From an uncultured Pedosphaera sp. (GTDB lineage Bacteria > Verrucomicrobiota > Verrucomicrobiia > Limisphaerales > Pedosphaeraceae): a stretch of DNA of 64,000 nucleotides. The stretch is from contig CAIXFN010000101.1 of assembly GCA_903918755.1 (NCBI GenBank), forward strand, positions 186,001 through 250,000. Direction: 5' to 3'. A program made the position numbers and the translations under genes. Shown in pieces: positions 9,001 to 15,944 of the stretch (position 1 is its first letter; every line of letters begins with the position of its first letter). The notes beneath the pieces are model-generated. The model was not told the DNA's origin, did not search any database, and saw only the letters and a program-made list of their open reading frames with translations.

Positions 9001-9913
9001 TCTCCCGCTGCCGGAAGTCCGCTTCATTCCGGGACAGGCACCGGGCATGCAAATTCCGGGAGTTGGCCAGCGCGCTGGCAATGCGCCGGGCTAGATCGGT
9101 GGCGCCGGCGCGCCCCACGAAATACAGCGCCAGGACCAGTACCAATCCGGCTACCGTGCCGGCGGTGGCGGCCTGCCAGATCAGGGTGCTGGTGGCCAGG
9201 TGAAAAGCGGCGGCCCCCGCCACGACGCTCAGGGGAAGGACGGCAAGGATGACCCACAACGGCGTGAATTTTGCCAGGCGCGGCAGCAACCGGCGATTGA
9301 ACTGGTCCAGGTCCGCTTGCAATTGCGCCAACTGTTGGCGCAATTGTTCCAGCAAGGCGCCCGGCTCGCCCGGCGCGGTTTCCCCGGCGGCCGGCTCGGC
9401 CGGGGCGAGCAGTTGCAGAAATTTGCCGTAACCTCGAAAAGCCGCGTGGGCGGCCTGATCCAAGGTGGCCATGGTCTCCTGTTCATGCGCCAGGCCGGTC
9501 AGGAAATCGGCGTGCGTCACGCCGTTTTGGGCCAGGTCGGCATCTCGCTCCCGCTCCGCTTGCAACATGCGTTTTTGTAACTGGAACTTCTTGGCTCCGA
9601 GGATCCCATCAACCCGGGCGATGCCTTGTTCTTTGCTGGTCGTGCGGGCGCGACTGATCCAGGTTTTGCGGCGGCGGTGACGTTCCTCCAATTGGGAGCG
9701 GGCGGCGGCGGCGGCCGTTTCCGCCGCGGCTTCATTCGCGGCGGTTGTCGTGCCCAGTTGGGCGAGATTCTGGTCATGCCGCTGGCGTTCCCGGGAACGC
9801 CGGATCTGAAATTCCTGGTTCAGATCGTTTTCCCGGGCGGCAAACGACTCCACGGTGGTCCGCAATTGTTGCAACCATCCCACCGTATTTCGAACCCCGA
9901 GTTGCTTATTCAC
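6005..9913 (-). CDS. FtsK/SpoIIIE (EssC/EccC-like) membrane ATPase of a type-VII-like secretion locus
   Basis: 1302 residues. Order: N-terminal coiled coil (about 1-215), two adjacent membrane helices (about 220-268), second coiled coil (to about 400), a first FtsK-like domain without a clean P-loop (about 440-700), then an active one with Walker A GKTGSGKST (about 766-774) and Walker B LLLIDEFQ (about 870-877). A third, degenerate ATPase domain has GQRDDAA in the P-loop position (about 1067). A membrane stalk with serial FtsK domains is the EssC/EccC plan, but I see no N-terminal FHA domains. It should pump WXG100-type substrates across the membrane. The gene overlaps both neighbours and follows a WXG100 gene in the same operon. 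Confidence 0.88.
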   Translation of the reverse strand: MNKQLGVRNTVGWLQQLRTTVESFAARENDLNQEFQIRRSRERQRHDQNLAQLGTTTAANEAAAETAAAAARSQLEERHRRRKTWISRARTTSKEQGIARVDGILGAKKFQLQKRMLQAERERDADLAQNGVTHADFLTGLAHEQETMATLDQAAHAAFRGYGKFLQLLAPAEPAAGETAPGEPGALLEQLRQQLAQLQADLDQFNRRLLPRLAKFTPLWVILAVLPLSVVAGAAAFHLATSTLIWQAATAGTVAGLVLVLALYFVGRAGATDLARRIASALANSRNLHARCLSRNEADFRQRETGIREKFQKVSHQIDEELKAALETAADQRVACRIRADEKTLRAGGTCERLFREQSARLERQTTEVLASLRLTTDSQAQELQTATGANDTRLRSELDSRWQSLAAEWTIALRPLYESFTAARAEANRQFPPWNATSWANWSPPKTFGNAAPFGHLEVDVALLAGALPKDPRLALPGPARFTLPLLLTYPDSGSLLLESPGPRREEMAGMLNNVVLRLLSVTAPGRCQFTIIDPIGLGQSFAGVMHLADHAEQLINHRIWTQTAQIEEKLAELNEHMEKVIQMYLRNEYPTIAEYNAQAGDIAEKYHFLVVADFPANFSETAARRLLSIAASGARCGVYTLIHWDRRQPCPQDFVPDELRATSVAVGWKGNEFLLTGQWLPGLTLVPEAPPAADAATEFIHRVGRASKDSGRVQVPFSQVAPAAAEMWTGQTALELRVAIGRTGATKLQYLAMGKGTRQHGLIAGKTGSGKSTLFHVIITNLALWCSPEQVEFYLVDFKKGVEFKCYGAKRLPHARVVAIESDREFGLSVLQRLDGELKRRGDLFRDLGVQDIAGYQRSGGSPPLPRSLLLIDEFQEFFVEDDKISQSASVLLDRIVRQGRAFGIHVLLGSQTLGGAYTVARTTMGQMVIRIALQCNEADSYLIMDENNPAPRLLSRPGEGIYNDAAGDMAGNSPFQTVWLSDEVRDQYLDLVSAKARASGVAYPGPLVYEGDAPAEAGENPLLTQLLAHPVTAPALAPRIWLGAPNSIKGPTEAIFHRQSGNNLLLVGQRDDAALAILSLALIALAAQYPPGTARFILVHGSPPGSPARDYLEKIIALLPHPVLVPKSGDLGGLLQSLVGELQQQAAAESMATPPATFLFFHGMQRYAKLRYEEDFGFAAPDAEAGPNPATLLNQLICEGPTHGFHVLATFDTYNNVNRFLSKKAFGEFEMRVVFQMSANDSASLIDNPRANMLGLNRALFYNEQEGYLEVFRPYALPEQAWLQAHLRPAAPPPTSTTP

Positions 9914-10118
9914 AATCTTTTCTGATTTTCGTGATGAGTTTGTCCACCTGTTCGATCACCGCCACTGATTTATCCACGCTGGCCAGCAGGTCGGCGAGAT
10001 AATCGCGCTCAAATTCCGGCGCTTTGGTGTCCCGCCAGTATTGCCGTGTTTCCGCCCAATGGCCGGCCAGTTCGCGGGTGATGGCCGAGAGCCGGGTACC
10101 GTTGCCGCTGAGACTCAT
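9906..10118 (-). CDS. Small helical protein of the WXG100/EssC locus
   Basis: 70 residues, predicted all-helical, with two Trp (about 21 and 28) and a charged C-terminal helix ending KIRKDCE. I do not recognise a family. It overlaps the coiled-coil gene upstream by four bases and the ATPase gene downstream by eight, which strongly supports it being a real gene. Its size and helical character would suit a secreted partner, chaperone or ATPase-docking subunit, but that is inference. Confidence 0.7.
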   Translation of the reverse strand: MSLSGNGTRLSAITRELAGHWAETRQYWRDTKAPEFERDYLADLLASVDKSVAVIEQVDKLITKIRKDCE

Positions 10119-10660
10119 ATGAGGGGGGCGCCAGTCGCCGGAGGAAGTATCGGATCGGGCGCCGCCGCTGCGGGACTTGGGGCGGCGGGCCCGGTTTCGG
10201 TATATGCGGAAAGGGCTTTGCTGGCCTGGGCCAGGTAGGCGATGCCGGCAGGGAGATCGCTGGCCAGCACCGTCTCCAATCGTTCCAGTTGCTTGACCAT
10301 GGGTTCCACCCGGTGTTCGAATTCGCGCGTCCAGTATTTGACCATTTTCAACTTCGCTTCGGCTTCCTCCAGGGACTGTTTGGCTTTGCGGACGGCTTGT
10401 TGTTCCGCGGTGGTTTCATCGCGCAGACTCGCGATGCGCGCCCCGAACAATGCCTGGCGGGCATCCTCGAGCCGGCGCAGCCGACGTTTGACCTGGCCCT
10501 CCCAATGCGTCCGTTGGTCATTTTCCAGCCATTGCCGGGTGCGCATCACCTCGGCGCTCACTTCGCCGAGGGTCGGGCGCGCCTTGCTGAGATAAACAAT
10601 CAGGTGTGTCTTGAAGGTCTCCAGGACCTCCACCGAAGTGACATGGGCGGCTTCCGGCAT
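10115..10660 (-). CDS. Coiled-coil protein of the WXG100/EssC locus
   Basis: 181 residues. Nearly all of residues 5-150 is predicted helix with heptad-like patterns (for example AEQQAVRKAKQSLEEAEAKL). The last 30 residues are Pro/Ala-rich and end PPATGAPLI. There is no signal peptide or membrane helix. It lies 5 bases after the WXG100 gene and overlaps the next gene by four. The length and helical hairpin character resemble LXG/WXG-type secreted helical proteins or their chaperones. No specific family is claimed. Confidence 0.75.
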   Translation of the reverse strand: MPEAAHVTSVEVLETFKTHLIVYLSKARPTLGEVSAEVMRTRQWLENDQRTHWEGQVKRRLRRLEDARQALFGARIASLRDETTAEQQAVRKAKQSLEEAEAKLKMVKYWTREFEHRVEPMVKQLERLETVLASDLPAGIAYLAQASKALSAYTETGPAAPSPAAAAPDPILPPATGAPLI

Positions 10661-10665
10661 GCGGG

Positions 10666-10938
10666 TCAGCGTTGGTTCAGGTACTCCTCGATCCGCTGCG
10701 CCTTGCGGAGCAGATACGGGGTGTGCTGATGCGAAGACTCGATGAACTTGCGCAAGGCTTTCATCGTCTGCTGAAACTCATCGGCGAATTTGGTGTGTTC
10801 CTGGTCATTCCAGGTGTCTCCGAGCGCCGCGAAGCGGGCTTGCAGCGAGGCGAGCCGGTTTTGCAGGTCGCTGTTGAAGCGCTTGAGTTCCTCGGCAAAT
10901 CGCCGCACTTCCTCGGGGTCCATCACTGCCTGCGCCAT
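10666..10938 (-). CDS. WXG100-family (EsxA-like) protein
   Basis: 90 residues, two predicted helices with a turn reading DTWNDQEHTKF (Trp at 43). This occupies the WXG turn position, although the Gly is replaced by Asp. The length, the central Trp and the pattern of Phe residues afterwards (F51, F55) fit the WXG100 family. Such proteins are small helical hairpins exported by EssC/EccC ATPases, and one is encoded three genes downstream. The ATG is preceded by GGAAAG. It is the first gene of the operon. Confidence 0.82.
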   Translation of the reverse strand: MAQAVMDPEEVRRFAEELKRFNSDLQNRLASLQARFAALGDTWNDQEHTKFADEFQQTMKALRKFIESSHQHTPYLLRKAQRIEEYLNQR

Positions 10939-11199
10939 AAATTTGCTTTCCGTTATTGATTTGACGTGCCCGGCCGCCGCCTGCTCAAAAATGTCTCAGC
11001 CGGTGGGGGCAATGTGCCCCGATTCATTCGGTTAGGCAACCGGTTTCCTTGCCGGATCCGCGCCGGTTTACGAGTGTGGCGGGAGCCCCTGGTGGTGGAA
11101 CAAAGTCGCCCCGTGAGCTGATCCGGCAGAAAATTGCGGCGAACTCCGATTTCCACTTGACCGTTGAGGTCGGGTGATTAGCATGGCCACACTTTCACG

Positions 11200-12066
11200 T
11201 TGAGAGCAAACTTCGAAACAGTTCTGGCGGACTCCGAATTTGATGGGGTCAGTGAAGTGGTATCCCACAATTCCGGCAGGGGCTTGGTTGCGGCCGCCGA
11301 TTTGCCGCCCGGGAGCCGGGTGGCGCGTTTCGCCGGCCCGATTCTTGACTACGCGGCCATCCCCCCGGCCGAGGCCAATTATGCCTTGGGCTTGCGGGGC
11401 GGCAAGTGGCTCGTGCCGGCCACCAAAGCCCGCTTTGTCAATCATTCCTGCCGGGCCAATTGCGAGGTGTGGGATGATCTGTCGGTGGTGACCATACGGT
11501 CGGTCCGCCGGGGGGAGGAACTGACGATTAGTTATAATTTGGTGGCGGCGGAGGATTACCGGGAAGCGCCGGAGGAGTACCTCTGGGATCCCCGCTGGTC
11601 ATTTGATTGCCGCTGCGGGGCGACGCACTGTCACGGCCGCATTGACGCCTATCGCCTCCTGCCCGAGGGCGTGGATGGTTACCAGGCCGGGCGGCTGACA
11701 GTGCGGGACACCTTGAATCGGGGCCGCGGAGTCTTCGCCAACATCCCTTTTGCCGTCGGTGAATTAATCGAATCCTGCCCGGTTCTGGTCATTCCACCAG
11801 AACAATGGCGGCACATTGAACCAACGATGTTGTTTGATTATTCATTCAACTTTGGTCCGGACGGTGAACACGCGGCGATCGCCCTGGGATTGGGTTCGAT
11901 TTACAACCATTCCTACCAACCCAATGCCGAGTACATCCCGGACTGGGAACCAGCGCGGATCCGGATAGTGGCCCGGCAGCCCATCCGGCCCGGGGAGGAA
12001 ATAACCATCAACTATAATCGTGATCCGCACGACGACACATCCGTGTGGTTTAAGGTCCAGGAATGA
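11200..12066 (+). CDS. Tandem SET-domain protein (putative protein-lysine methyltransferase)
   Basis: 288 residues holding two SET-like domains. The first (about 18-113) has NHSC at 81-84 and GEELTISYN, followed by a post-SET-like Cys cluster CRCGATHCHG (about 137-146). The second (about 165-273) has YNHSYQPN and GEEITINYN but Tyr in place of the Cys. SET domains transfer methyl from SAM to protein lysine. The start is a TTG at 11200; no ATG or GTG lies between it and the upstream in-frame stop at 11179, so the start is uncertain. The stop overlaps the next gene by four bases (ATGA), coupling it to two methyltransferase/ATP-grasp fusions. Confidence 0.85.
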   Translation: MRANFETVLADSEFDGVSEVVSHNSGRGLVAAADLPPGSRVARFAGPILDYAAIPPAEANYALGLRGGKWLVPATKARFVNHSCRANCEVWDDLSVVTIRSVRRGEELTISYNLVAAEDYREAPEEYLWDPRWSFDCRCGATHCHGRIDAYRLLPEGVDGYQAGRLTVRDTLNRGRGVFANIPFAVGELIESCPVLVIPPEQWRHIEPTMLFDYSFNFGPDGEHAAIALGLGSIYNHSYQPNAEYIPDWEPARIRIVARQPIRPGEEITINYNRDPHDDTSVWFKVQE

Positions 12067-13928
12067 GTGAAGCGATGTCGGTTGTCAATGGGGAGGGAGG
12101 CAGCCGGACGCTGGGGCCGCTCGATCGCCTCGAACAACACTGGCCGGGAAAATGGGGGGAACTGCTTTTCAGCGCCGATCCGGTCGCCCCGCATCTGGAA
12201 AGCCACCAGCAATGGCTGCGTTCCTTGCTGGAATTGCTGCCGCACCTGGACCTGCGGCAGGACCACCGGGTGCTGGATGCGGCCTGCGCCACCGGCAGCC
12301 GTTGCCTCGAGTTTGCCCAACGGGGCATCCGGCGGATCTGGGGGGCGGACTTCTCGGCCAAACGCATCGAAACGGCCCGGCGCCGGGCCGAGGAAGCCGG
12401 GTGGGCGATTGAATTTCATGCCCTGGATCGGCCCCCGCGGTTTCCCTTCCCGCGCGGAGTACGGTTTGACCGGGCCTTGTTGCTGGCCAACTCCCTGGCG
12501 ATCGGCGAGCAACCGGCGCGGCAACTGCTGGAGCAAATTGCCGCCCACCTGAGCCAGGACGGACAATTGCTGTTGGAGGTGGCCGATGGCAACTGGTTGC
12601 GGACCAATTTTGTACCGCGCTCCTGGCACTGGGTGGACCAACACCATTTTGTCTGCCACGAGCGGGCGCTGGCGGAGGACGGAATGAAATTGATCTGCCG
12701 CGAAGTGTTAATCCACACCGAACAGGGGATCACCGCCGACCAGATTTACACGGAGTCGCTGCAACCGCTCGAGGAGATTCTATCCCTCCTTCAGCAGGCC
12801 GGTTTCCGCGTGGCGCGACAGCAGCACCTCGAGCCCGGGCGACGCATTCTGCTCGCGGCCCACAAAGCCACCACCATGCCTCCGGGAAGCGCTTCCCCGG
12901 CCGACCCAACACCGGTGAGCGGGACGGTGCGCCAGCGGGAAATCACCGTGCTGCTGGGAGATCCGACCCGCCCGGATGAGACGAAACGGGGCGGTATTTT
13001 CAACCCCGATGACTTGGCGGTCGTGGACAAATTGCGCGAGAATATTTTGTCGCTCCAGGAATTCCGGTTTACTTTTCTGGATCACCACGATTCGCTGCTG
13101 GCCGAGTTGCAGCGTAATCGGCCCGGACTCGTGCTCAATTTCTGTGATGAGGGCTATCGTAATCTACCCACCATGGAATTGCACGTGCCGGCGGTGCTGG
13201 AGATGTTGGGAATTCCTTATTCCGGCTCCGGCCCCGCTTGTTTGGCCCGATGCTATGACAAATTTGCCACCAGCTGCGCGGCGCGGGATCTCGGCATCCC
13301 GACGCCCCGGGAGGTTTACTGTCCCGGGGCGCAACCGCCAGCCGGGCTCCCGGGCGACTTTCCCCTGTTGGTGAAACCGAATTTTGGCGATGGCAGCTTC
13401 GGCATTACCAAGGAATCGGTGGTGCGAAATCGGGAGGAATTGACGGAATACCTGGCCAACTTCCGCCGCCGGTGGCCCGGCCAGCCGGCGTTGGTGCAGG
13501 AGTTTTTGAGTGGCCGCGAGTTTACCGTGGCCCTGTTGGGCAATCCCGGTCAGGAGTGGCGTTTCCTGCCGGTCGTGGAAGCCGACTTCCGGAAATTGCC
13601 CGCCGGGCTCCCCCGGATTTGTGGTTTTGAATCCAAGGAGGTCCCGGACAACCCCTACTGGGAGGAAATTGAATACCCCCGGGCCGAACTGACCCCCGCC
13701 GACCGGGAACGAATTTACCAGCTGGCGATCCGGCTTTTCGAGGGCTTGCACTGCCGGGATTACGCCCGGTTTGATTTTCGGGAGGATGCCTCCGGCACCT
13801 TGAAACTGATCGATGCCAACCCGAACCCGGGCTACAATTACTTGGGCTATATGGCGGAGTTGGAGCATTCCTCCTATCCCGAAGTCCTCCGCTGGTTGAT
13901 CAACACCGCCGTGAGGAGGCTGGCATGA
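12063..13928 (+). CDS. Class I SAM methyltransferase fused to D-Ala-D-Ala-ligase-like ATP-grasp domain (paralog 1)
   Basis: 621 residues. An N-terminal class I methyltransferase domain (about 30-275) has motif I VLDAACATGS at 70-79. A short Pro/Ser-rich linker leads to a DdlA/VanA-like ATP-grasp ligase (about 292-621). Its marks are LVLNFCDEGYRN, GIPYSGSGPACLA, VKPNFGDGSFGI (about 435), DYARFDFR (about 565) and the metal-binding end DANPNPG (about 583). The ligase half should form an amide bond using ATP; the other half should methylate a small molecule or peptide. It is coupled by ATGA overlaps to the SET gene upstream and its paralog downstream. Confidence 0.86.
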   Translation: MSEAMSVVNGEGGSRTLGPLDRLEQHWPGKWGELLFSADPVAPHLESHQQWLRSLLELLPHLDLRQDHRVLDAACATGSRCLEFAQRGIRRIWGADFSAKRIETARRRAEEAGWAIEFHALDRPPRFPFPRGVRFDRALLLANSLAIGEQPARQLLEQIAAHLSQDGQLLLEVADGNWLRTNFVPRSWHWVDQHHFVCHERALAEDGMKLICREVLIHTEQGITADQIYTESLQPLEEILSLLQQAGFRVARQQHLEPGRRILLAAHKATTMPPGSASPADPTPVSGTVRQREITVLLGDPTRPDETKRGGIFNPDDLAVVDKLRENILSLQEFRFTFLDHHDSLLAELQRNRPGLVLNFCDEGYRNLPTMELHVPAVLEMLGIPYSGSGPACLARCYDKFATSCAARDLGIPTPREVYCPGAQPPAGLPGDFPLLVKPNFGDGSFGITKESVVRNREELTEYLANFRRRWPGQPALVQEFLSGREFTVALLGNPGQEWRFLPVVEADFRKLPAGLPRICGFESKEVPDNPYWEEIEYPRAELTPADRERIYQLAIRLFEGLHCRDYARFDFREDASGTLKLIDANPNPGYNYLGYMAELEHSSYPEVLRWLINTAVRRLA

Positions 13929-15832
13929 GTGGTGAAGCCCCCAAGCCGGTCCCGGCAAGCCGGGGACCTCTGCCCAGTCTCCAGGCGCACCTGCCCAAGG
14001 ATTGGTGGCGCACGCTCTTCACGGCCACGTATCTCAAGACGGACGGGGATGTCGTGGAAAATGACGAGAACACCCGCAATGAAGTGGACTTTTTGCTGGC
14101 TGCGACCGGGCTGAAACCGGGCGACAAGTTGCTGGATCTGTGTTGCGGGCAGGGCCGGCATACCATTGAACTGGCGCGGCGGGGGTACCGTGAGCTGACG
14201 GGCATTGACCGTTCGCGGTACCTCATTCGATTGGCCCGGAAACGGGCCGCGGCGGTCGGCGCCCGGATCCGGTTTTGTGAAGGGGACGCCCGCCGGATCC
14301 GCGTGGACCGGGGCTCCTTGGATGGCGTCTTTGTCATGGGCAATTCCTTCGGCTATTGCGACCGGGAACAGGAAGACATGGACGTCCTGCTGGCCATTCA
14401 TCGTTCGCTGAAAGCCGGGGGCATTGTGGCGCTGGATTTGACGGATGGGGCCTGGCTGCGGGAGAACTTCCAGACGCGGAGTTGGGAATGGATCGGGAAA
14501 TCCGAGCTCGTGGCCCGGGAACGGGAATTGGGCACCAACGGGAACCGCCTGGTGTGCCGGGAGATCATTGTCAGCGCGGAAAAGGGGGTGGTGCGGGACC
14601 AGTTCTACGCGGAGCGTTTGTATACCGTGGGCCGCATCGAGGACTTGCTGCACCAGGCCGGCTTTGAAAAGGTGGTGCATCACGGGGAACAGCAGTGCGG
14701 TTCGGACCGCAATCAGGATTTGGGGATGATGGCCAACCGCATGTTCATCACGGCCCGCTCCGTTCCGGCTGGTCGGCGGCAGAAGCAGCGGGCTCTGGCC
14801 GTGAGCGTGATCCTCGGGGATTCCACCCTGCCGGACCCCGTGAAGCGGGATCAGCGGTTCAATCCCGAGGACGCAGATGCCCTCGACCGGCTGAAAGCCG
14901 CCCTCGCGGAAATCGATGGCTACGAATTTGCCTTCCTGGAGCGGCATGCGAGCCTTTTGGAAAACCTGCAGAACCGTCCCCCGGGTCTGGTGCTGAATTT
15001 CTGTGACGAGGGCTTTCGCAACTTCCCCACCATGGAGTTGCACGTGCCGGCTTTGCTCGAAATGCTGGGCCTGCCGTACACCGGCTCCGGCCCCGCGTGC
15101 CTGGCGGCCTGCTATGACAAGCGGCTGGTTCACCAACTCGCCGCGGGGTTGGCGATTCCCACGCCGTGGGAGTTGATTTGTCCTCCCGGCGGCGCGGTTG
15201 ATTGGGATCAGGTGCCCCTTCCGGCCCTGGTCAAACCAAACTTTGGTGATGGCGGATTTGGGATCAACGCCGGATCTCTGGCCCGTTCCGGGCCCGAATT
15301 GGCCGCCAGCGCAGCTCGCTTGGTGCGCCAATGTCCCGGGCAACCATTCTTGATCCAGGAGTTCCTCCCCGGGGCGGAATACACCGTGACGCTGCTGGGT
15401 AATCCGGGCACGGGACTCGCATCGCTGCCCATTATCGAAGCGGACTTCAGCCGACTGCCCGCCGATCACCCGCCCATTCTGGGCTATGAATCCAAGTTCC
15501 TCCCCGATTCACCCTATTGGAGTGACATCATTTTCCGGCCGGCGCAGCTCGATGGGGCGGAACGTGACCAGCTCGAACGGTCGGCGCGGGAGTTATTTGA
15601 ACGATTGCAATGCCGGGATTATGCCCGCTTCGATTTTCGTCGCGGCAGTGATGGGATCATCCGGCTGCTGGAAGTAAACCCGAATCCCGGTTGGTGTTGG
15701 GATGGGAAAATGAACCTGGCGGCCAACGCGGCGGGCCTCAGCTACCCGGCTTTGCTGCGGCGCTTGCTGGAGACGGCGCGCGCCCGGATTTCCGCCCACA
15801 GCCAGCGGCAACCGCAAGCGTCCACCCTCTAG
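13925..15832 (+). CDS. Class I SAM methyltransferase fused to D-Ala-D-Ala-ligase-like ATP-grasp domain (paralog 2)
   Basis: 635 residues with the same architecture as the upstream gene. The methyltransferase motif I is LLDLCCGQGRHT (about 68-79) with acidic GIDRS, and the ATP-grasp ligase spans about 292-620. Shared with paralog 1: LVLNFCDEGFRN, PTMELHVPALLEMLG, VKPNFGDGGFGI, CRDYARFDFR and EVNPNPG. The ATP-grasp halves are clearly closer to each other than the methyltransferase halves. An ATGA overlap couples it to paralog 1. Tandem duplication with divergence suggests that two successive ligations or methylations are needed in one pathway. Confidence 0.86.
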   Translation: MSGEAPKPVPASRGPLPSLQAHLPKDWWRTLFTATYLKTDGDVVENDENTRNEVDFLLAATGLKPGDKLLDLCCGQGRHTIELARRGYRELTGIDRSRYLIRLARKRAAAVGARIRFCEGDARRIRVDRGSLDGVFVMGNSFGYCDREQEDMDVLLAIHRSLKAGGIVALDLTDGAWLRENFQTRSWEWIGKSELVARERELGTNGNRLVCREIIVSAEKGVVRDQFYAERLYTVGRIEDLLHQAGFEKVVHHGEQQCGSDRNQDLGMMANRMFITARSVPAGRRQKQRALAVSVILGDSTLPDPVKRDQRFNPEDADALDRLKAALAEIDGYEFAFLERHASLLENLQNRPPGLVLNFCDEGFRNFPTMELHVPALLEMLGLPYTGSGPACLAACYDKRLVHQLAAGLAIPTPWELICPPGGAVDWDQVPLPALVKPNFGDGGFGINAGSLARSGPELAASAARLVRQCPGQPFLIQEFLPGAEYTVTLLGNPGTGLASLPIIEADFSRLPADHPPILGYESKFLPDSPYWSDIIFRPAQLDGAERDQLERSARELFERLQCRDYARFDFRRGSDGIIRLLEVNPNPGWCWDGKMNLAANAAGLSYPALLRRLLETARARISAHSQRQPQASTL

Positions 15833-15867
15833 TCCACCACCTTTAATGCCGCCCATTGTCGGAATCC

Positions 15868-15921
15868 GGCCGCAAACTCGGCCCCCGGGGCAATAGGGCT
15901 TTACAGAACGGTTTTGCGGCC
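15868..15921. repeat. Inverted repeat between ATP-grasp operon and hybrid kinase gene
   Basis: A perfect 9-base inverted repeat, GGCCGCAAA at 15868-15876 and TTTGCGGCC at 15913-15921, is separated by 36 bases in the short gap between two same-strand genes. It could be a loose terminator stem or a regulator site; there is no T tract directly after it. Confidence 0.4.
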
Positions 15922-15944
15922 TTAGATAAGCTTTTATTCGACGG

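Noticed and set aside
11006-11020. GGGGCA-ATG-TGCCCC hairpin in the divergent gap before the SET gene
   Set aside because: Short stem, no T tract and not next to a stop codon; may be chance in GC-rich DNA.
13874-15469. 531-codon minus-strand frame inside the second ATP-grasp gene
   Set aside because: Low-complexity His/Arg/Gln-rich translation opposite a clearly conserved enzyme; an effect of GC-rich third positions.
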